A stretch of DNA of 64,000 bases from positions 45,858 to 109,857 of the IMG/VR virus record IMGVR_UViG_3300013131_000024, one strand, 5' to 3'. Positions 28,542 to 37,955 of this stretch are shown here, in pieces. The number at the start of each line of letters is the position of its first letter. Positions within the stretch are counted from its first letter, which is position 1. The notes beneath the pieces are model-generated. The model was not told the origin of the DNA, did no database searches, and saw only the letters and a program-made list of their open reading frames with translations. The stretch comes from a virus. A program made the position numbers and the translations under genes.

Positions 28542-29787
28542 AACATTTTGTATGCATCCGTTTACAGGATTGGCAACAAGAGAAGATGGAGCGATAAAGG
28601 TATGTTGCCGTAGTCATCCTATAGGATTCATTCAGAATTCAGATCTAGAAGAAATTTGGAACAATGATACTATCAAACGCATTCGTGAGCAGGTATTAAA
28701 CAACGAGCGGCCACCAGAATGCGAACCTTGTTTTAATTTAGAGGATCAAGGTGTTGAAAGTCTCCGACAACGGCATATTAGAGGAAACATTCCCGAAGCT
28801 AGAATTAACTTATATCCGAAAGCATTAGAAAAATTAGATTCAGATTATTCAATGCCTTTTGAAATTCCAACTATGGAGTTAAAATTGAATAATCTATGTA
28901 ATTTAAAATGTAGAATGTGTCATCCTATGGACAGTACCAGTTGGAATGATTGGGGAGAGATTAAAGAATTCTACAAAAACGAAAATCACATTATGTTCAA
29001 AATGATAGAAGATCATGGACTAGAACAAAAACCATTTTTAGATCAGTTCCAGGATAATCCGGAATGGTGGAAAAAATTAGAAAAGTTGTTACCTTATTTT
29101 CGCCGAGTAGAGTTCGCCGGCGGTGAACCTCTTATGGATCCACAGCATTATAAAATTTTAGATATGTTATCTCATTATGGAGATAATATAGAAATTAAAT
29201 ATGCTACCAATTTAACATTGTTAGGAAAAAGCAATAGAACTATTTGGCAATATTGGCCTAAATTTAAAAGTGTAGCAGTAAACGTTAGTATCGACGGCAT
29301 AGGAGATGTGTATGAATATATTAGAGGAAATGCTCGTTGGTCTGAACTAATACATAATGTTAAACAGATACAACAAATCCCCAACATAAGCAGAATAGTT
29401 GGTGCAGTTACTGTTCAAGTTTCTAACATAATGCAACTAGACAAGATCTGCGAATATTTTTTAAATGATTTAGGTATAGTATTTCATACTCATAGAGTAG
29501 AATATCCTCGAGTGCTTTCAGCTCAAGTTTTACCGAACGATCTTAGAAAGGTCTGTATAGAAAGATTAAAATCTGTTTCTGAACGTGTACATAAATTTAA
29601 ATTAGTTTTAGAACATCCTCGATTGATAGAATATACTTTAGGTCAACTGAGAGATAATATAAATTATCTCGAAGCCAGAGATCAAAGTTTTAGATGGCAA
29701 GACTGTATAGAGTTCAATCAAAGATTAGATAAGACAAGAAGTCAAAGTTTTATCTCTGTTAATCCTGAGTTTAAACCTTATGTATAA
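28531..29787 (+). CDS. twitch-domain radical SAM protein, copy 1
   Basis: 418 residues from ATG 28531. The N-terminal twitch-type Cys domain, KTFCMHPFTGLATREDG, has Cys7, then KVCCRSH (Cys25/26) and CEPCFN near residue 70, expected to bind an auxiliary Fe-S cluster. The radical SAM core follows with NLCNLKCRMCHP (Cys123, 127, 130) and FAGGEPL. The layout matches phage twitch-type radical SAM proteins, whose reactions are unknown. It overlaps the next radical SAM gene by 8 bases. Paralogue: minus-strand gene 32463-33878. Confidence 0.87.
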   Translation: MQSKTFCMHPFTGLATREDGAIKVCCRSHPIGFIQNSDLEEIWNNDTIKRIREQVLNNERPPECEPCFNLEDQGVESLRQRHIRGNIPEARINLYPKALEKLDSDYSMPFEIPTMELKLNNLCNLKCRMCHPMDSTSWNDWGEIKEFYKNENHIMFKMIEDHGLEQKPFLDQFQDNPEWWKKLEKLLPYFRRVEFAGGEPLMDPQHYKILDMLSHYGDNIEIKYATNLTLLGKSNRTIWQYWPKFKSVAVNVSIDGIGDVYEYIRGNARWSELIHNVKQIQQIPNISRIVGAVTVQVSNIMQLDKICEYFLNDLGIVFHTHRVEYPRVLSAQVLPNDLRKVCIERLKSVSERVHKFKLVLEHPRLIEYTLGQLRDNINYLEARDQSFRWQDCIEFNQRLDKTRSQSFISVNPEFKPYV

Positions 29788-30676
29788 AATCACTTCTGCA
29801 TGGCCGCATCAAGACCAATTAAAAATAGAATGGAATTTAGGCAAACGTTGTAATTACGATTGTAGTTACTGTCCTGCAGAAATACATGACAACTTTAGTC
29901 CGCATACTGATATCAACATTTTAGAAAAAACTGTTGACAGATTGTCTGATCTAGGCAAGCCTCTAAGAATAAGCCTCACAGGAGGGGAGCCTTGCGTTCA
30001 TCCGGATATAGAAGAGTTATTCGATTATCTCAAGAGAAAAAATATATTTTGGGTAAACATAACAACTAACGGGACGAGGGGATATCGTTGGTATTTAGAC
30101 AACGAAATGTTTTTTAACCATATTGTTTTTAGTTTACATTTCGAATTTGATTATACAAGAGTAGTAGATACTATTTTAAAATATTACGATTCTACAGAAC
30201 GTGAGTTTTTAGTCAATGTAATGGCACATCATAATTATATGCCTCAGGTCAAAACTGTTGTTAGTAAATTTAAACAATTAGGTATAAAATTTGCTGTTCG
30301 AAGAATTCGATGGACAGAAGGCGACCATAATATATTTGATGATCTAAGATATGAAGGCAAAGACTTAGAATGGATACTACAAGAACATTCTACTGCCAAA
30401 CCTAATTGCAGAATTAATGATGAAACGATAGTACATGCCAACGATATAATAAAATTACATCTTAATAAATTCAAAGGTTGGCAGTGTAATGCTGGTCTCG
30501 AAAGCTTAATGATCAACTGGGATGGAGAAGTACATCGTGCTACTTGTAGAGTAGGCGGTAGCCTAGGAAACATATACCAAGGTACATTCAAAATTCCAAC
30601 AGAGCCGATAATCTGCACCAGAGATTGGTGCACCTGTGCAGCTGATATTCCATTAACTAAAAATGTTATTAACTAA
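29780..30676 (+). CDS. radical SAM protein, CNYxCxYC subgroup, copy 1
   Basis: 298 residues. GKRCNYDCSYCPAE carries the triad Cys24, 28, 31. SLTGGEPCVHPDIEEL and NITTNGTRG are the expected SAM-contact segments. The C-terminal region has GWQCNAGLESLMINWDGEV, ATCRVGG and CTRDWCTCAAD, a SPASM-like set of cysteines for an auxiliary cluster. Paralogues lie at 31492, 35566 and 37943 (minus strand), all sharing the GW.CN.G segment. It is paired in the operon with the twitch radical SAM and an SGNH-type protein. Confidence 0.87.
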   Translation: MYKITSAWPHQDQLKIEWNLGKRCNYDCSYCPAEIHDNFSPHTDINILEKTVDRLSDLGKPLRISLTGGEPCVHPDIEELFDYLKRKNIFWVNITTNGTRGYRWYLDNEMFFNHIVFSLHFEFDYTRVVDTILKYYDSTEREFLVNVMAHHNYMPQVKTVVSKFKQLGIKFAVRRIRWTEGDHNIFDDLRYEGKDLEWILQEHSTAKPNCRINDETIVHANDIIKLHLNKFKGWQCNAGLESLMINWDGEVHRATCRVGGSLGNIYQGTFKIPTEPIICTRDWCTCAADIPLTKNVIN

Positions 30677-31505
30677 TCTTGATACAAATCGATACAAGAG
30701 ATTTTTTTCTTTTGGTTGTAGTTTTACTAATTATTTCTGGCCTACGTGGGCTGATATAATTGGTCGACAAATAGATCATTACGAAAATTGGGGGAAGGGT
30801 GGAGCCGGGAATCAGTTCATCTTTAACTCACTAATTGAATGTCATAGACGAAATAAGTTTACCAAAGAAGATCTTGTTGTAGTGATGTGGACCAGTTGTA
30901 GTAGAGAAGACCGATATGTTAACAACGAGTGGTTAGTGGCCGCTTCAGAAAACAGAGAAGAAATATATGGTAAAGAATGGATGAAAAAGTTTGGTCAACA
31001 AAGCAAAGGTTTAATGATAAGAGATTTTGCTGTTATAGATGCGTCTCAAAAACTTTTAGATTCGTTCGGATGCGATTGGTTAAACTTATGTAGTTTGCCT
31101 CTGATTAGATTTGATTTTGAAAAAGCAGAACAAGATATTAAAAAAAATTATATAACTCTGGATGAAATAGAAAATAGATGGTGTAAACAACAACTGTCGT
31201 TATCAGAAGGAGGATCATATAGAGATCATTATCTAACAGATATAGACGTAGTAGATCTGTACAAAGATATCTTTACAAAAATAAAAAGACCTTTATACGA
31301 AATAGTACGTAAAAACAAGCCCAGACCTAATTTTGGAGATCAACATCCTAGCCCCCTAGAGGCCTTATCTTACATAAATGAAGTTGTTGATAATAATTTA
31401 GACGTCCTTGAATATTGTAATCATTGGAACGATATAGTTTTCAATATTAAAAATAAATCATCAATACCTGTTAAGTTTTTTAGACCGGCACCTATAAGAT
31501 TTTAA
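30663..31505 (+). CDS. SGNH/GDSL-like protein, copy 1
   Basis: 280 residues. Block I reads FFSFGCSFTNYFWPTWAD with the nucleophile Ser in GCS. GKGGAGNQFIFNSL supplies the Gly/Asn oxyanion residues (block II/III), and FGDQHPSPLEAL supplies a terminal D..H. These match SGNH hydrolases (esterases, acyltransferases). Probably an O-acyl esterase or transferase working with the neighbouring radical SAM proteins. It overlaps the upstream radical SAM gene by 14 bases and converges with the next minus-strand gene with 14 bases of overlap. Confidence 0.72.
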   Translation: MLLTNLDTNRYKRFFSFGCSFTNYFWPTWADIIGRQIDHYENWGKGGAGNQFIFNSLIECHRRNKFTKEDLVVVMWTSCSREDRYVNNEWLVAASENREEIYGKEWMKKFGQQSKGLMIRDFAVIDASQKLLDSFGCDWLNLCSLPLIRFDFEKAEQDIKKNYITLDEIENRWCKQQLSLSEGGSYRDHYLTDIDVVDLYKDIFTKIKRPLYEIVRKNKPRPNFGDQHPSPLEALSYINEVVDNNLDVLEYCNHWNDIVFNIKNKSSIPVKFFRPAPIRF

Positions 31506-32466
31506 ATTTAGTTGTGTTTATTTCTGGCTGACAAAAACATTTGTTTCTAGTACATGTTGTCGGAATAATTTTAGGATTAAAATTATTCTTAAAATTTTTA
31601 TCGAATATATTAAATTGATAAGGAAGGTCATAAAGATTTTCTCCACACGCTCCTTGGATAGAACCAGATTTATCAATATATAATGTATCTATTCCGATAT
31701 TACATTTCCAACCGTCAAAAGAGTTTAAAGAATTTAATGAAATCCAATTATGCGGAACTTTTTTTGTGCTATTATCATTAAATGTGACTGTACTTTTTTT
31801 ATCTGGAATAGTTTGAGCTTTTAACCACCAGAAGACATTTGGAATTCTTTTTAGTGATTTAGACAAATATTTTTTTTGATCTTCGGTATATCTTATAGAA
31901 TGATGATGCACTTCTTGAGCATCTATAGGCCAACTTTTATTACTGCCTTTCAAAGTCTCAATTAAATGAACGCACTGATTCCATGCTGTTGGATCCATTA
32001 ATACTTTTACAGACAAACTCTTGTTTTTACTGTAAAGTAAATCTCCAACTTTTATTATGTGGGCAGGATCAACAAACTGGTGATGACAGCTTATCATCGT
32101 GTGATCAAAATTCTGACCATTTTCATCCCACCATTTCAATGTCCTACTCCCATTGGTAGAAATGCTTATCAAAGTGTTATAATTTTCTTTAAAGTATGAA
32201 ACAAAATCTGTAAGATTCGGCCAAATAGTTGGTTCTCCACCGATAATATGAAAATAAAAACGTTCTTTATTTTGATGTTGTTTATAATAATTTAATAAAT
32301 GACTTAAATTATCAATTAGAAGATCGTAATCCGGCCAACGATGAGTTCCTTCGTTTGATCCGGGAAAGCAATACCAACATCGATGATTACATACGTTGAA
32401 CAAGAATAATTCAATTCTTAAATAATTATTCGGTAAATTGGATTCTATTTTAATAATTTCTTTCAT
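31492..32466 (-). CDS. radical SAM protein, CNxxCWYC subgroup, copy 2
   Basis: 324 residues. NVCNHRCWYCFPGSNEGTH carries Cys26, 30, 33. HIIGGEPTIWPNLTDF and ISTNGSRT follow. The C-terminus has GWKCNIGIDTLYIDKSGSI, GACGEN and CTRNKCFCQPE as a SPASM-like cysteine set. Closest relative in the window is the gene at 35566-36570 (shared CFPGSN/CWPGSN..GTH). Last gene of the long minus-strand module; overlaps the twitch gene upstream by 4 bases. Confidence 0.87.
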   Translation of the reverse strand: MKEIIKIESNLPNNYLRIELFLFNVCNHRCWYCFPGSNEGTHRWPDYDLLIDNLSHLLNYYKQHQNKERFYFHIIGGEPTIWPNLTDFVSYFKENYNTLISISTNGSRTLKWWDENGQNFDHTMISCHHQFVDPAHIIKVGDLLYSKNKSLSVKVLMDPTAWNQCVHLIETLKGSNKSWPIDAQEVHHHSIRYTEDQKKYLSKSLKRIPNVFWWLKAQTIPDKKSTVTFNDNSTKKVPHNWISLNSLNSFDGWKCNIGIDTLYIDKSGSIQGACGENLYDLPYQFNIFDKNFKNNFNPKIIPTTCTRNKCFCQPEINTTKFKIL

Positions 32467-33878
32467 AATAAATTGCTTAGTTCCGGAAATGTTATTTTAA
32501 AATCTAATTTACGTTGATTATCTAAAGTCGTTATATATTCTCTAAAATCAGGTAATAAATTTGTATGGTCTTCACTGTCCATCCAATCGAGAATTCCTTC
32601 CCAGCGTTTCCAACCATATGAATTTACTTCCCAGAAGTCTTCATCTTTGGTATAATTATGCCAAAGCCATTCTTTTAATTCGTTGAATAAATTTCGAATT
32701 TCTTCTTTATGTTCTTTTGGCAAAACTTTCAAACTTAGCCAGGTCGGAATCCATACGAGATGTGCGCTGAACAATCCTCCGCTATGTATCTCTCCTACTA
32801 TGTTTTGATTAAGATTAATTTTCTTAAAATTTTGTGAAATCTTCCATTTTATAAAATCAGGTATATGTTTGATATTCAACAATTGAACTGCACATGCGAT
32901 TGTTGTTTCGATGTTTTCTGGAGCATTGTCAAGCAAATGCAAATTTTTTACTACGGTTTCCCAATCGGTCGGATATCGAATATAATGCAATCTATCCCCC
33001 ATACCATCTATGCTGAATCCAAATTTCACTTTTTTAAAATTTTTCCATAGATTTATTGTATTCTCATCTAGAAGTAATCCGTTGCTATTATATCTAAGTT
33101 CGATATCTTTTGCATATCCCTGTTTTATTATTTCTTCCAAGAATCTCCTGTGTTCTTTAATCATTAGAGGTTCACCACCTGCAAAATAAATTTGTTTTAT
33201 GTTAGGAATTTGTTCATAAATTTCTTTCCAAAAATTTAAATTCTCATGCCACAGATTATTAAATTTGTCTTGCTGCCAGCTCAATTGTTTTTTGATTAAA
33301 GAACTATTGAATAAAGGATAAATCTTTTTATGATCCTCTACCCATTTGCTGCTGTCATGCGGACTACACATAACACATTTTAAATTACAGGTATGACCTA
33401 ATCTTAAATCAATATAATGTAATTTATAAGGAACCCTACCGTCTAGGTCTGTCTGGGCAATTAATGATGGAATATCTATGCCTTGCTTATGCCATACGCC
33501 AGTTTCCCAAATACGTTTACTTACAACTCCGTTTTGTTCTTCTTCGAAACATTTTTTACAACTTAAAGGAATTTTTCCTTCTAACATCGTTTGTCTAACA
33601 TTTCGCATGTATTCGCTGTTAAATGATTCCGATGGCGAATCTTTAGAAAAATTTGCAGATTCTCCAGTTTCTGTTTTTACAAGACCTACATTATAATTTC
33701 CATCTTTGGCACCACTGGCATTTGCAACACAACATATTCGCATATCTCCATTCGGTCTAGTAGCCAAATGTATCCATGGAAGAACACAGAAGCTAGGGCT
33801 TCCACTAATGTCTTCTATTTGTTTTTGCCAACTACCTAACTGTGATTCTTGAGATTGCATCCAGAATATTTTATTCAT
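32463..33878 (-). CDS. twitch-domain radical SAM protein, copy 2
   Basis: 471 residues. The N-terminal twitch domain is SFCVLPWIHLATRPNGDMRICC (Cys31, 49, 50), then SCKKCFEEE (Cys107, 110). The radical SAM core has GHTCNLKCVMCSPHDSSKW (Cys164, 168, 171) and FAGGEPLM. FSIDGMGDRLHYIRY matches the region SIDGIGDVYEYIRG of copy 1 at 28531. It overlaps the next radical SAM gene downstream by 4 bases and the upstream one by 8. Confidence 0.87.
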   Translation of the reverse strand: MNKIFWMQSQESQLGSWQKQIEDISGSPSFCVLPWIHLATRPNGDMRICCVANASGAKDGNYNVGLVKTETGESANFSKDSPSESFNSEYMRNVRQTMLEGKIPLSCKKCFEEEQNGVVSKRIWETGVWHKQGIDIPSLIAQTDLDGRVPYKLHYIDLRLGHTCNLKCVMCSPHDSSKWVEDHKKIYPLFNSSLIKKQLSWQQDKFNNLWHENLNFWKEIYEQIPNIKQIYFAGGEPLMIKEHRRFLEEIIKQGYAKDIELRYNSNGLLLDENTINLWKNFKKVKFGFSIDGMGDRLHYIRYPTDWETVVKNLHLLDNAPENIETTIACAVQLLNIKHIPDFIKWKISQNFKKINLNQNIVGEIHSGGLFSAHLVWIPTWLSLKVLPKEHKEEIRNLFNELKEWLWHNYTKDEDFWEVNSYGWKRWEGILDWMDSEDHTNLLPDFREYITTLDNQRKLDFKITFPELSNLL

Positions 33879-34962
33879 TGAATTGATCTAATTTTAAAAA
33901 TTGGTCTTTGCTTTTGCTTATTTGATGATTTTTAAAAACTCCACAGGTTCTCGAACATGCCCTGAGCGGACTATTTTCAAAAGAATCTATCCATAGTGTT
34001 TGCCACTGATCGCTGTCGACAATCTCTTCTATAGTTTTATTTTGCAAATTAAAATTCTCTAGTCCTCCAAACTTATCTATAAATTCAAAAAACGTTTGGC
34101 GACTATCTTCTTGAAATGAATGAACTAGCTGATCGGATTTTGTATAAATGTAAGGAACTGCGCCTACAAAACAGCAGGGCCATAAATACCCATTAGCATC
34201 GATGAAAATACTCTTTGTTTTTTCTACATCGCAATTTATTTTTACTTCGCTGAAAATTTTTCTATAATTTTCTACAGTTTTTTTATCAATAAAAGCTAAT
34301 TTATGAACCGTAGGCATTTCTAATTTATGTGAAACTTTTCCTTCTTTGTTATAAACTTCATAATAAGGGGTTCCAATAAATCTACTTGTTTGTTTTTCAA
34401 AGAAACTATCGAATCCGAGAGTTTTTGCTAATTTTTTACATTCTTCTAATTGATGTTCATTGTGCTTAAATGTAATAAAAACCCATCGTGCATTTCCCCC
34501 TGCTTCGATAAATGATTTTGAATTATCGATAATTTTGTTCCAGTCAGTTCCGATTCTGTAAAGGGAATGCGTATCGGCTAGGCCATCTAACGCAAAATGC
34601 ACTAAATGATTAGTCGGTAATGCAAGTGCAAGGTCTTTCCACCATTTTGTTGACCTAGCTCCGCCATTTGTATGGATATCAATTTTTATTTTTGGAGATA
34701 CTTTTTTAATATATTCTGTTATAGGTATAAGATCTTGGTTAAGTATAGGATCTCCAAAATTTCCGCACATAGAAATCTGATGCAATTGAGATAACAAATC
34801 AGGTGAAACTATTTTTTTAAAAAAATCTAAATCAACATCTTTTACCTTCAAAATAGGATTAGGCAACCCTCCATGATGATTTCTCGCACACATAGGACAA
34901 CTTGCCTGACAATTAGAGGATAGCTCAAGATGTAATTCTTTTAAATCTTCGTATCGATACAT
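33871..34962 (-). CDS. radical SAM/SPASM-like protein
   Basis: 363 residues. HLELSSNCQASCPMCARNHHGG carries the triad Cys18, 22, 25. CGNFGDPILNQDL replaces the usual GGEP block and DIHTNGGARS follows, a pattern seen in SPASM-type enzymes. C-terminal cysteines KINCDVEKTK, GYLWPCCFVG and RACSRTCGVF would hold auxiliary clusters. It is distinct from the other island subgroups, suggesting a separate reaction. Its start shares a base with the methyltransferase stop upstream. Confidence 0.85.
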   Translation of the reverse strand: MYRYEDLKELHLELSSNCQASCPMCARNHHGGLPNPILKVKDVDLDFFKKIVSPDLLSQLHQISMCGNFGDPILNQDLIPITEYIKKVSPKIKIDIHTNGGARSTKWWKDLALALPTNHLVHFALDGLADTHSLYRIGTDWNKIIDNSKSFIEAGGNARWVFITFKHNEHQLEECKKLAKTLGFDSFFEKQTSRFIGTPYYEVYNKEGKVSHKLEMPTVHKLAFIDKKTVENYRKIFSEVKINCDVEKTKSIFIDANGYLWPCCFVGAVPYIYTKSDQLVHSFQEDSRQTFFEFIDKFGGLENFNLQNKTIEEIVDSDQWQTLWIDSFENSPLRACSRTCGVFKNHQISKSKDQFLKLDQFNE

Positions 34963-35576
34963 TATACTTTACCTATGATCATGAATCTTTTATATAAAGA
35001 TAATTCTAATTCTCTCGACCAAAGAACTTGGATATTAGATTGTTTTATAAATTCTTCTAGAGAACCGGCTGTCCTCACATGTTCTGGTATGTTATAGTTG
35101 TTGCTTTGTAAAACAATTATACTGTTTTGAGGTTGGCCACTGAGCCATAGATCGTATTGATCCTGCGTAATATGTTCGCAACTGGTATTGATAATGATAT
35201 CAGCATCACTTCGCATAATACACATGTCTGCGGTTACTGCTCTAAAACGACCTCCCATTTCTTCTTTCTTATTCATCATAGTTGCTATAGATTCACAGTC
35301 TGGATCTATATCAATGCTACGAATATTACTGATAGGAATATCGCTTTGGAACAACATACTGGCCAACACTCCTACCCATCCGCCGTGTACGTCGACACTT
35401 AATGGAAAGTCTAAAACTTTGTTTATTTCAGTATAGATATAATATTCTAAGTTTTCAATTAACCATTCTTTGCTTTGTATTTGTCCTCGCCAGAATGCAT
35501 CAAGGGTACGCATAGGATCCTTGCTTTCACGAATAGCACACATCCAATAATGTAAATGTTCTGTATCAATTTGCAT
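34962..35576 (-). CDS. class I SAM-dependent methyltransferase-like
   Basis: 204 residues from the ATG at 35576, which overlaps the upstream radical SAM stop region by 11 bases; a longer frame to 35645 is rejected. Rossmann motifs: PLSVDVHGGWVGVLASMLF (motif I, glycine loop), IRSIDIDPDCESI (motif II, acidic strand end), then FRAVTADMCI and DIIINTSCEHI (motif IV). A small-molecule or protein methyltransferase is likely; the acceptor is unknown. It lies between two radical SAM genes in the minus-strand module. Confidence 0.78.
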   Translation of the reverse strand: MQIDTEHLHYWMCAIRESKDPMRTLDAFWRGQIQSKEWLIENLEYYIYTEINKVLDFPLSVDVHGGWVGVLASMLFQSDIPISNIRSIDIDPDCESIATMMNKKEEMGGRFRAVTADMCIMRSDADIIINTSCEHITQDQYDLWLSGQPQNSIIVLQSNNYNIPEHVRTAGSLEEFIKQSNIQVLWSRELELSLYKRFMIIGKV

Positions 35577-36570
35577 GAATAGGTATAATCTTTTTACTGT
35601 TGTTAATCTTTCTCTTCGGCATGACAGTTTCAACACTGCAAACACAAGAAGTTTGACTACATATCGCTGGTTTAATAGAGGGATTAAATTTTTTTGTAAA
35701 GTCTATATCATAAAGATTGTATGAGAAGTCATTTCCATATAAAACTTGATTACAACTTCCTTGTATGTTACCTTCTTTTGATACATTGACCCAATGAACA
35801 CCTACACTACATTCCCATCCATAAAAATTATTCAACTTTTTTAGTAGGATTTCGTTGTCCTTAAACTTATGTTTTTTATTATTTAAATCAGTTACCACTA
35901 CAGAACTTCTATAATATTTGTTATTTTTCCAAAAGAAAAACGGATTTACTTTACGTGCTCTATGTTTAGATAAAATTTTCTTTTGTTCTTCTGTATAATC
36001 TACAGTATTGTCGATAATTTCAACATACCTAATAGTCCATCTACGTCTACTACCTTTTAAGTATTCAACCAATTCTAAACACTTGTCCCATTCACGGGGA
36101 TCCATCATTACTGATACACTTACTACAATATTTTTCTCATACAAATGATCACATAGATTTCTAAATTCTTCCTTGTCGACAAATTCATGATGGCAACTCA
36201 TATGCACTCGATCAAAATACTTTGCGTTCTGTTCCCACCAGTCTAATTTCTTAGAACCGTTAGATGTCATAGATATTAAACAATTAAATTCTTCTTTAAG
36301 AAACTTTATAAACTCTGGTAATTTAGGCCAATGCGTAGGTTCACCGCCACAAAAATGAACATCGAATACTTTTTTATCTGTATAAGTTTTATAATAATTT
36401 ATAAAATGAGAAATATTTTGTTTTATTACATCTATATCAGGAAATTTATGAGTACCTACATTTGACCCTGGCCAACAATACCAACATTTGTAATTACAGT
36501 AATTGCCGAGATTTATGTCAATGTTTAATACTTCTTCTCGCCAATTATTCTTTATTTCGATTATATCCAT
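35566..36570 (-). CDS. radical SAM protein, CNYxCWYC subgroup, copy 3
   Basis: 334 residues. GNYCNYKCWYCWPGSNVGTH carries Cys25, 29, 32. HFCGGEPTHWPKLPEF and MTSNGSKK follow. The C-terminus has GWECSVGVHWVNVSKEGNI, GSCNQ and CSQTSCVCSVE. It is a close paralogue of 31492-32466. The basic C-terminal tail PKRKINNSKKIIPIHAN is an extra. It overlaps the SGNH-like gene upstream by 26 bases. Confidence 0.87.
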   Translation of the reverse strand: MDIIEIKNNWREEVLNIDINLGNYCNYKCWYCWPGSNVGTHKFPDIDVIKQNISHFINYYKTYTDKKVFDVHFCGGEPTHWPKLPEFIKFLKEEFNCLISMTSNGSKKLDWWEQNAKYFDRVHMSCHHEFVDKEEFRNLCDHLYEKNIVVSVSVMMDPREWDKCLELVEYLKGSRRRWTIRYVEIIDNTVDYTEEQKKILSKHRARKVNPFFFWKNNKYYRSSVVVTDLNNKKHKFKDNEILLKKLNNFYGWECSVGVHWVNVSKEGNIQGSCNQVLYGNDFSYNLYDIDFTKKFNPSIKPAICSQTSCVCSVETVMPKRKINNSKKIIPIHAN

Positions 36571-37267
36571 ATTGTACCATTTTAATATTTAATCTTGTCT
36601 TATCTCCTGGATAGTCGGTAATGATATCAGTTAGAGTATTTGCAAATAACTCATTTCCTTTTAAGGTATAATGATTACCTGACGGTTTTTTAAAATTTAA
36701 AAAATATTTTTCCTGTTCTTCTGCATATGTGTATAAAGGTATACCAATAGTAACTCCTTTATCAAAAGTATAATTAGAATAATCCCCATCAAACCCAAAA
36801 AAATGTACAATCTTTTCTATACTATATTTTTTAACTATATCGTCTAGTTCCTTAAACCATTGATGTACTGCCCAATTATAAAAATCAAATGACATTAGAT
36901 GTTTGTAATATTGAAATGCAGCTTGATGCACTTCATCGGGCATCTTATATTCTTTATCGTTTACATTAATTAACCTAGTTTCGACACTTCGAAAATTAAG
37001 ACCTACATCGTTATCATTCGGAATTCGATATGGTTCTGTATGACATACTATCAGTATTTTGGGTATGCTAATTTCCAATTCTTTTAAAATAATTTTCCTG
37101 TAAGACCACCAAGATCCGCCCGGCATTCCTTTGCCTCTCGGTTGTCTTTTTGAATTAAATGTCTCTCCTGTTAAATTACTAACTAGAATTTGAGGCCAGT
37201 GATATTTCTTGTTTCTGTCTGAACAAAAACTATCTCCGACTATTAATATATCATTCCAATTATACAT
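36545..37267 (-). CDS. SGNH/GDSL-like protein, copy 2
   Basis: 240 residues. Block I is ILIVGDSFCSD with the expected GDS(F) nucleophile. KGMPGGSWWSYRKII lies in the block II region and SGNHYTLKGNELFANTL at the end supplies an N-H-Y catalytic-His-like segment. Likely an esterase or acyltransferase of the SGNH fold. It differs from the copies at 30663 and 37299 in having the classical GDS motif. No signal peptide is visible, so it is cytoplasmic. Confidence 0.7.
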   Translation of the reverse strand: MYNWNDILIVGDSFCSDRNKKYHWPQILVSNLTGETFNSKRQPRGKGMPGGSWWSYRKIILKELEISIPKILIVCHTEPYRIPNDNDVGLNFRSVETRLINVNDKEYKMPDEVHQAAFQYYKHLMSFDFYNWAVHQWFKELDDIVKKYSIEKIVHFFGFDGDYSNYTFDKGVTIGIPLYTYAEEQEKYFLNFKKPSGNHYTLKGNELFANTLTDIITDYPGDKTRLNIKMVQYGYNRNKE

Positions 37268-37298
37268 GCTTATACTTTACATCCGTCTAAATTTATTT

Positions 37299-37955
37299 CT
37301 AATCGCACTTAGCTCGATCTCTTAAGAAATGTTTTACAACTCCGTAAGGTTTATGATACGGAATATCGTTGCTTATATTTAAAAACTCTAAAATCTGTTT
37401 GGCAAATGCTTGATTGCATTCTATACCCGGATGACATTTATCAAGAGCATAAGGATAAAATTCACTTAATCTAATAATATAAACAGGAATATGTCTAACT
37501 GTGTCATTTGACAATGTTAATATTGTGTTTATAGAATCTTTAACAATTAAATTATATGTTTGTATATTTTTAGATTTTAAAAACACGTTAGCATGGTTAA
37601 CAAATAATTTTGACATTAGATTAGCATCAAAAACATCATAAAAATCTTTGTAGTACTCGCAATCAGATCTTACATTAATATCAATGACGCGATCTTGTTT
37701 TATAATTGCACTTCGATCTGGGTACGACCATAAAATAAAAACAGTATCTGTTTCAATAAAATTAAAATTAAGTATAGTATTCCAGATTCGTTTATTACTA
37801 GATCCCGGACTAGCCATGTTTATACAATGTCTATTCATATATTTTGCAAGAATAGTAGGCCATCCTAATTGACTAGGAGTAGGACACGGGTTAACACAAT
37901 CAGGAAGACCTTGTCCATATGTCAACGAGCATCCAAAAGTTATCAATCTTTCCAT
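37299..37955 (-). CDS. SGNH/GDSL-like protein, copy 3
   Basis: 218 residues. Block I is LITFGCSLTYGQGLPD (nucleophile Ser in GCS, as in the copy at 30663). Block II is NMASPGSSNKRIWNTI, and LDKCHPGIECNQAFA supplies the terminal D..HP. The set indicates an SGNH hydrolase or acyltransferase. It overlaps the upstream radical SAM gene by 13 bases and is separated by 31 bases from the SGNH gene downstream. Confidence 0.75.
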   Translation of the reverse strand: MERLITFGCSLTYGQGLPDCVNPCPTPSQLGWPTILAKYMNRHCINMASPGSSNKRIWNTILNFNFIETDTVFILWSYPDRSAIIKQDRVIDINVRSDCEYYKDFYDVFDANLMSKLFVNHANVFLKSKNIQTYNLIVKDSINTILTLSNDTVRHIPVYIIRLSEFYPYALDKCHPGIECNQAFAKQILEFLNISNDIPYHKPYGVVKHFLRDRAKCD

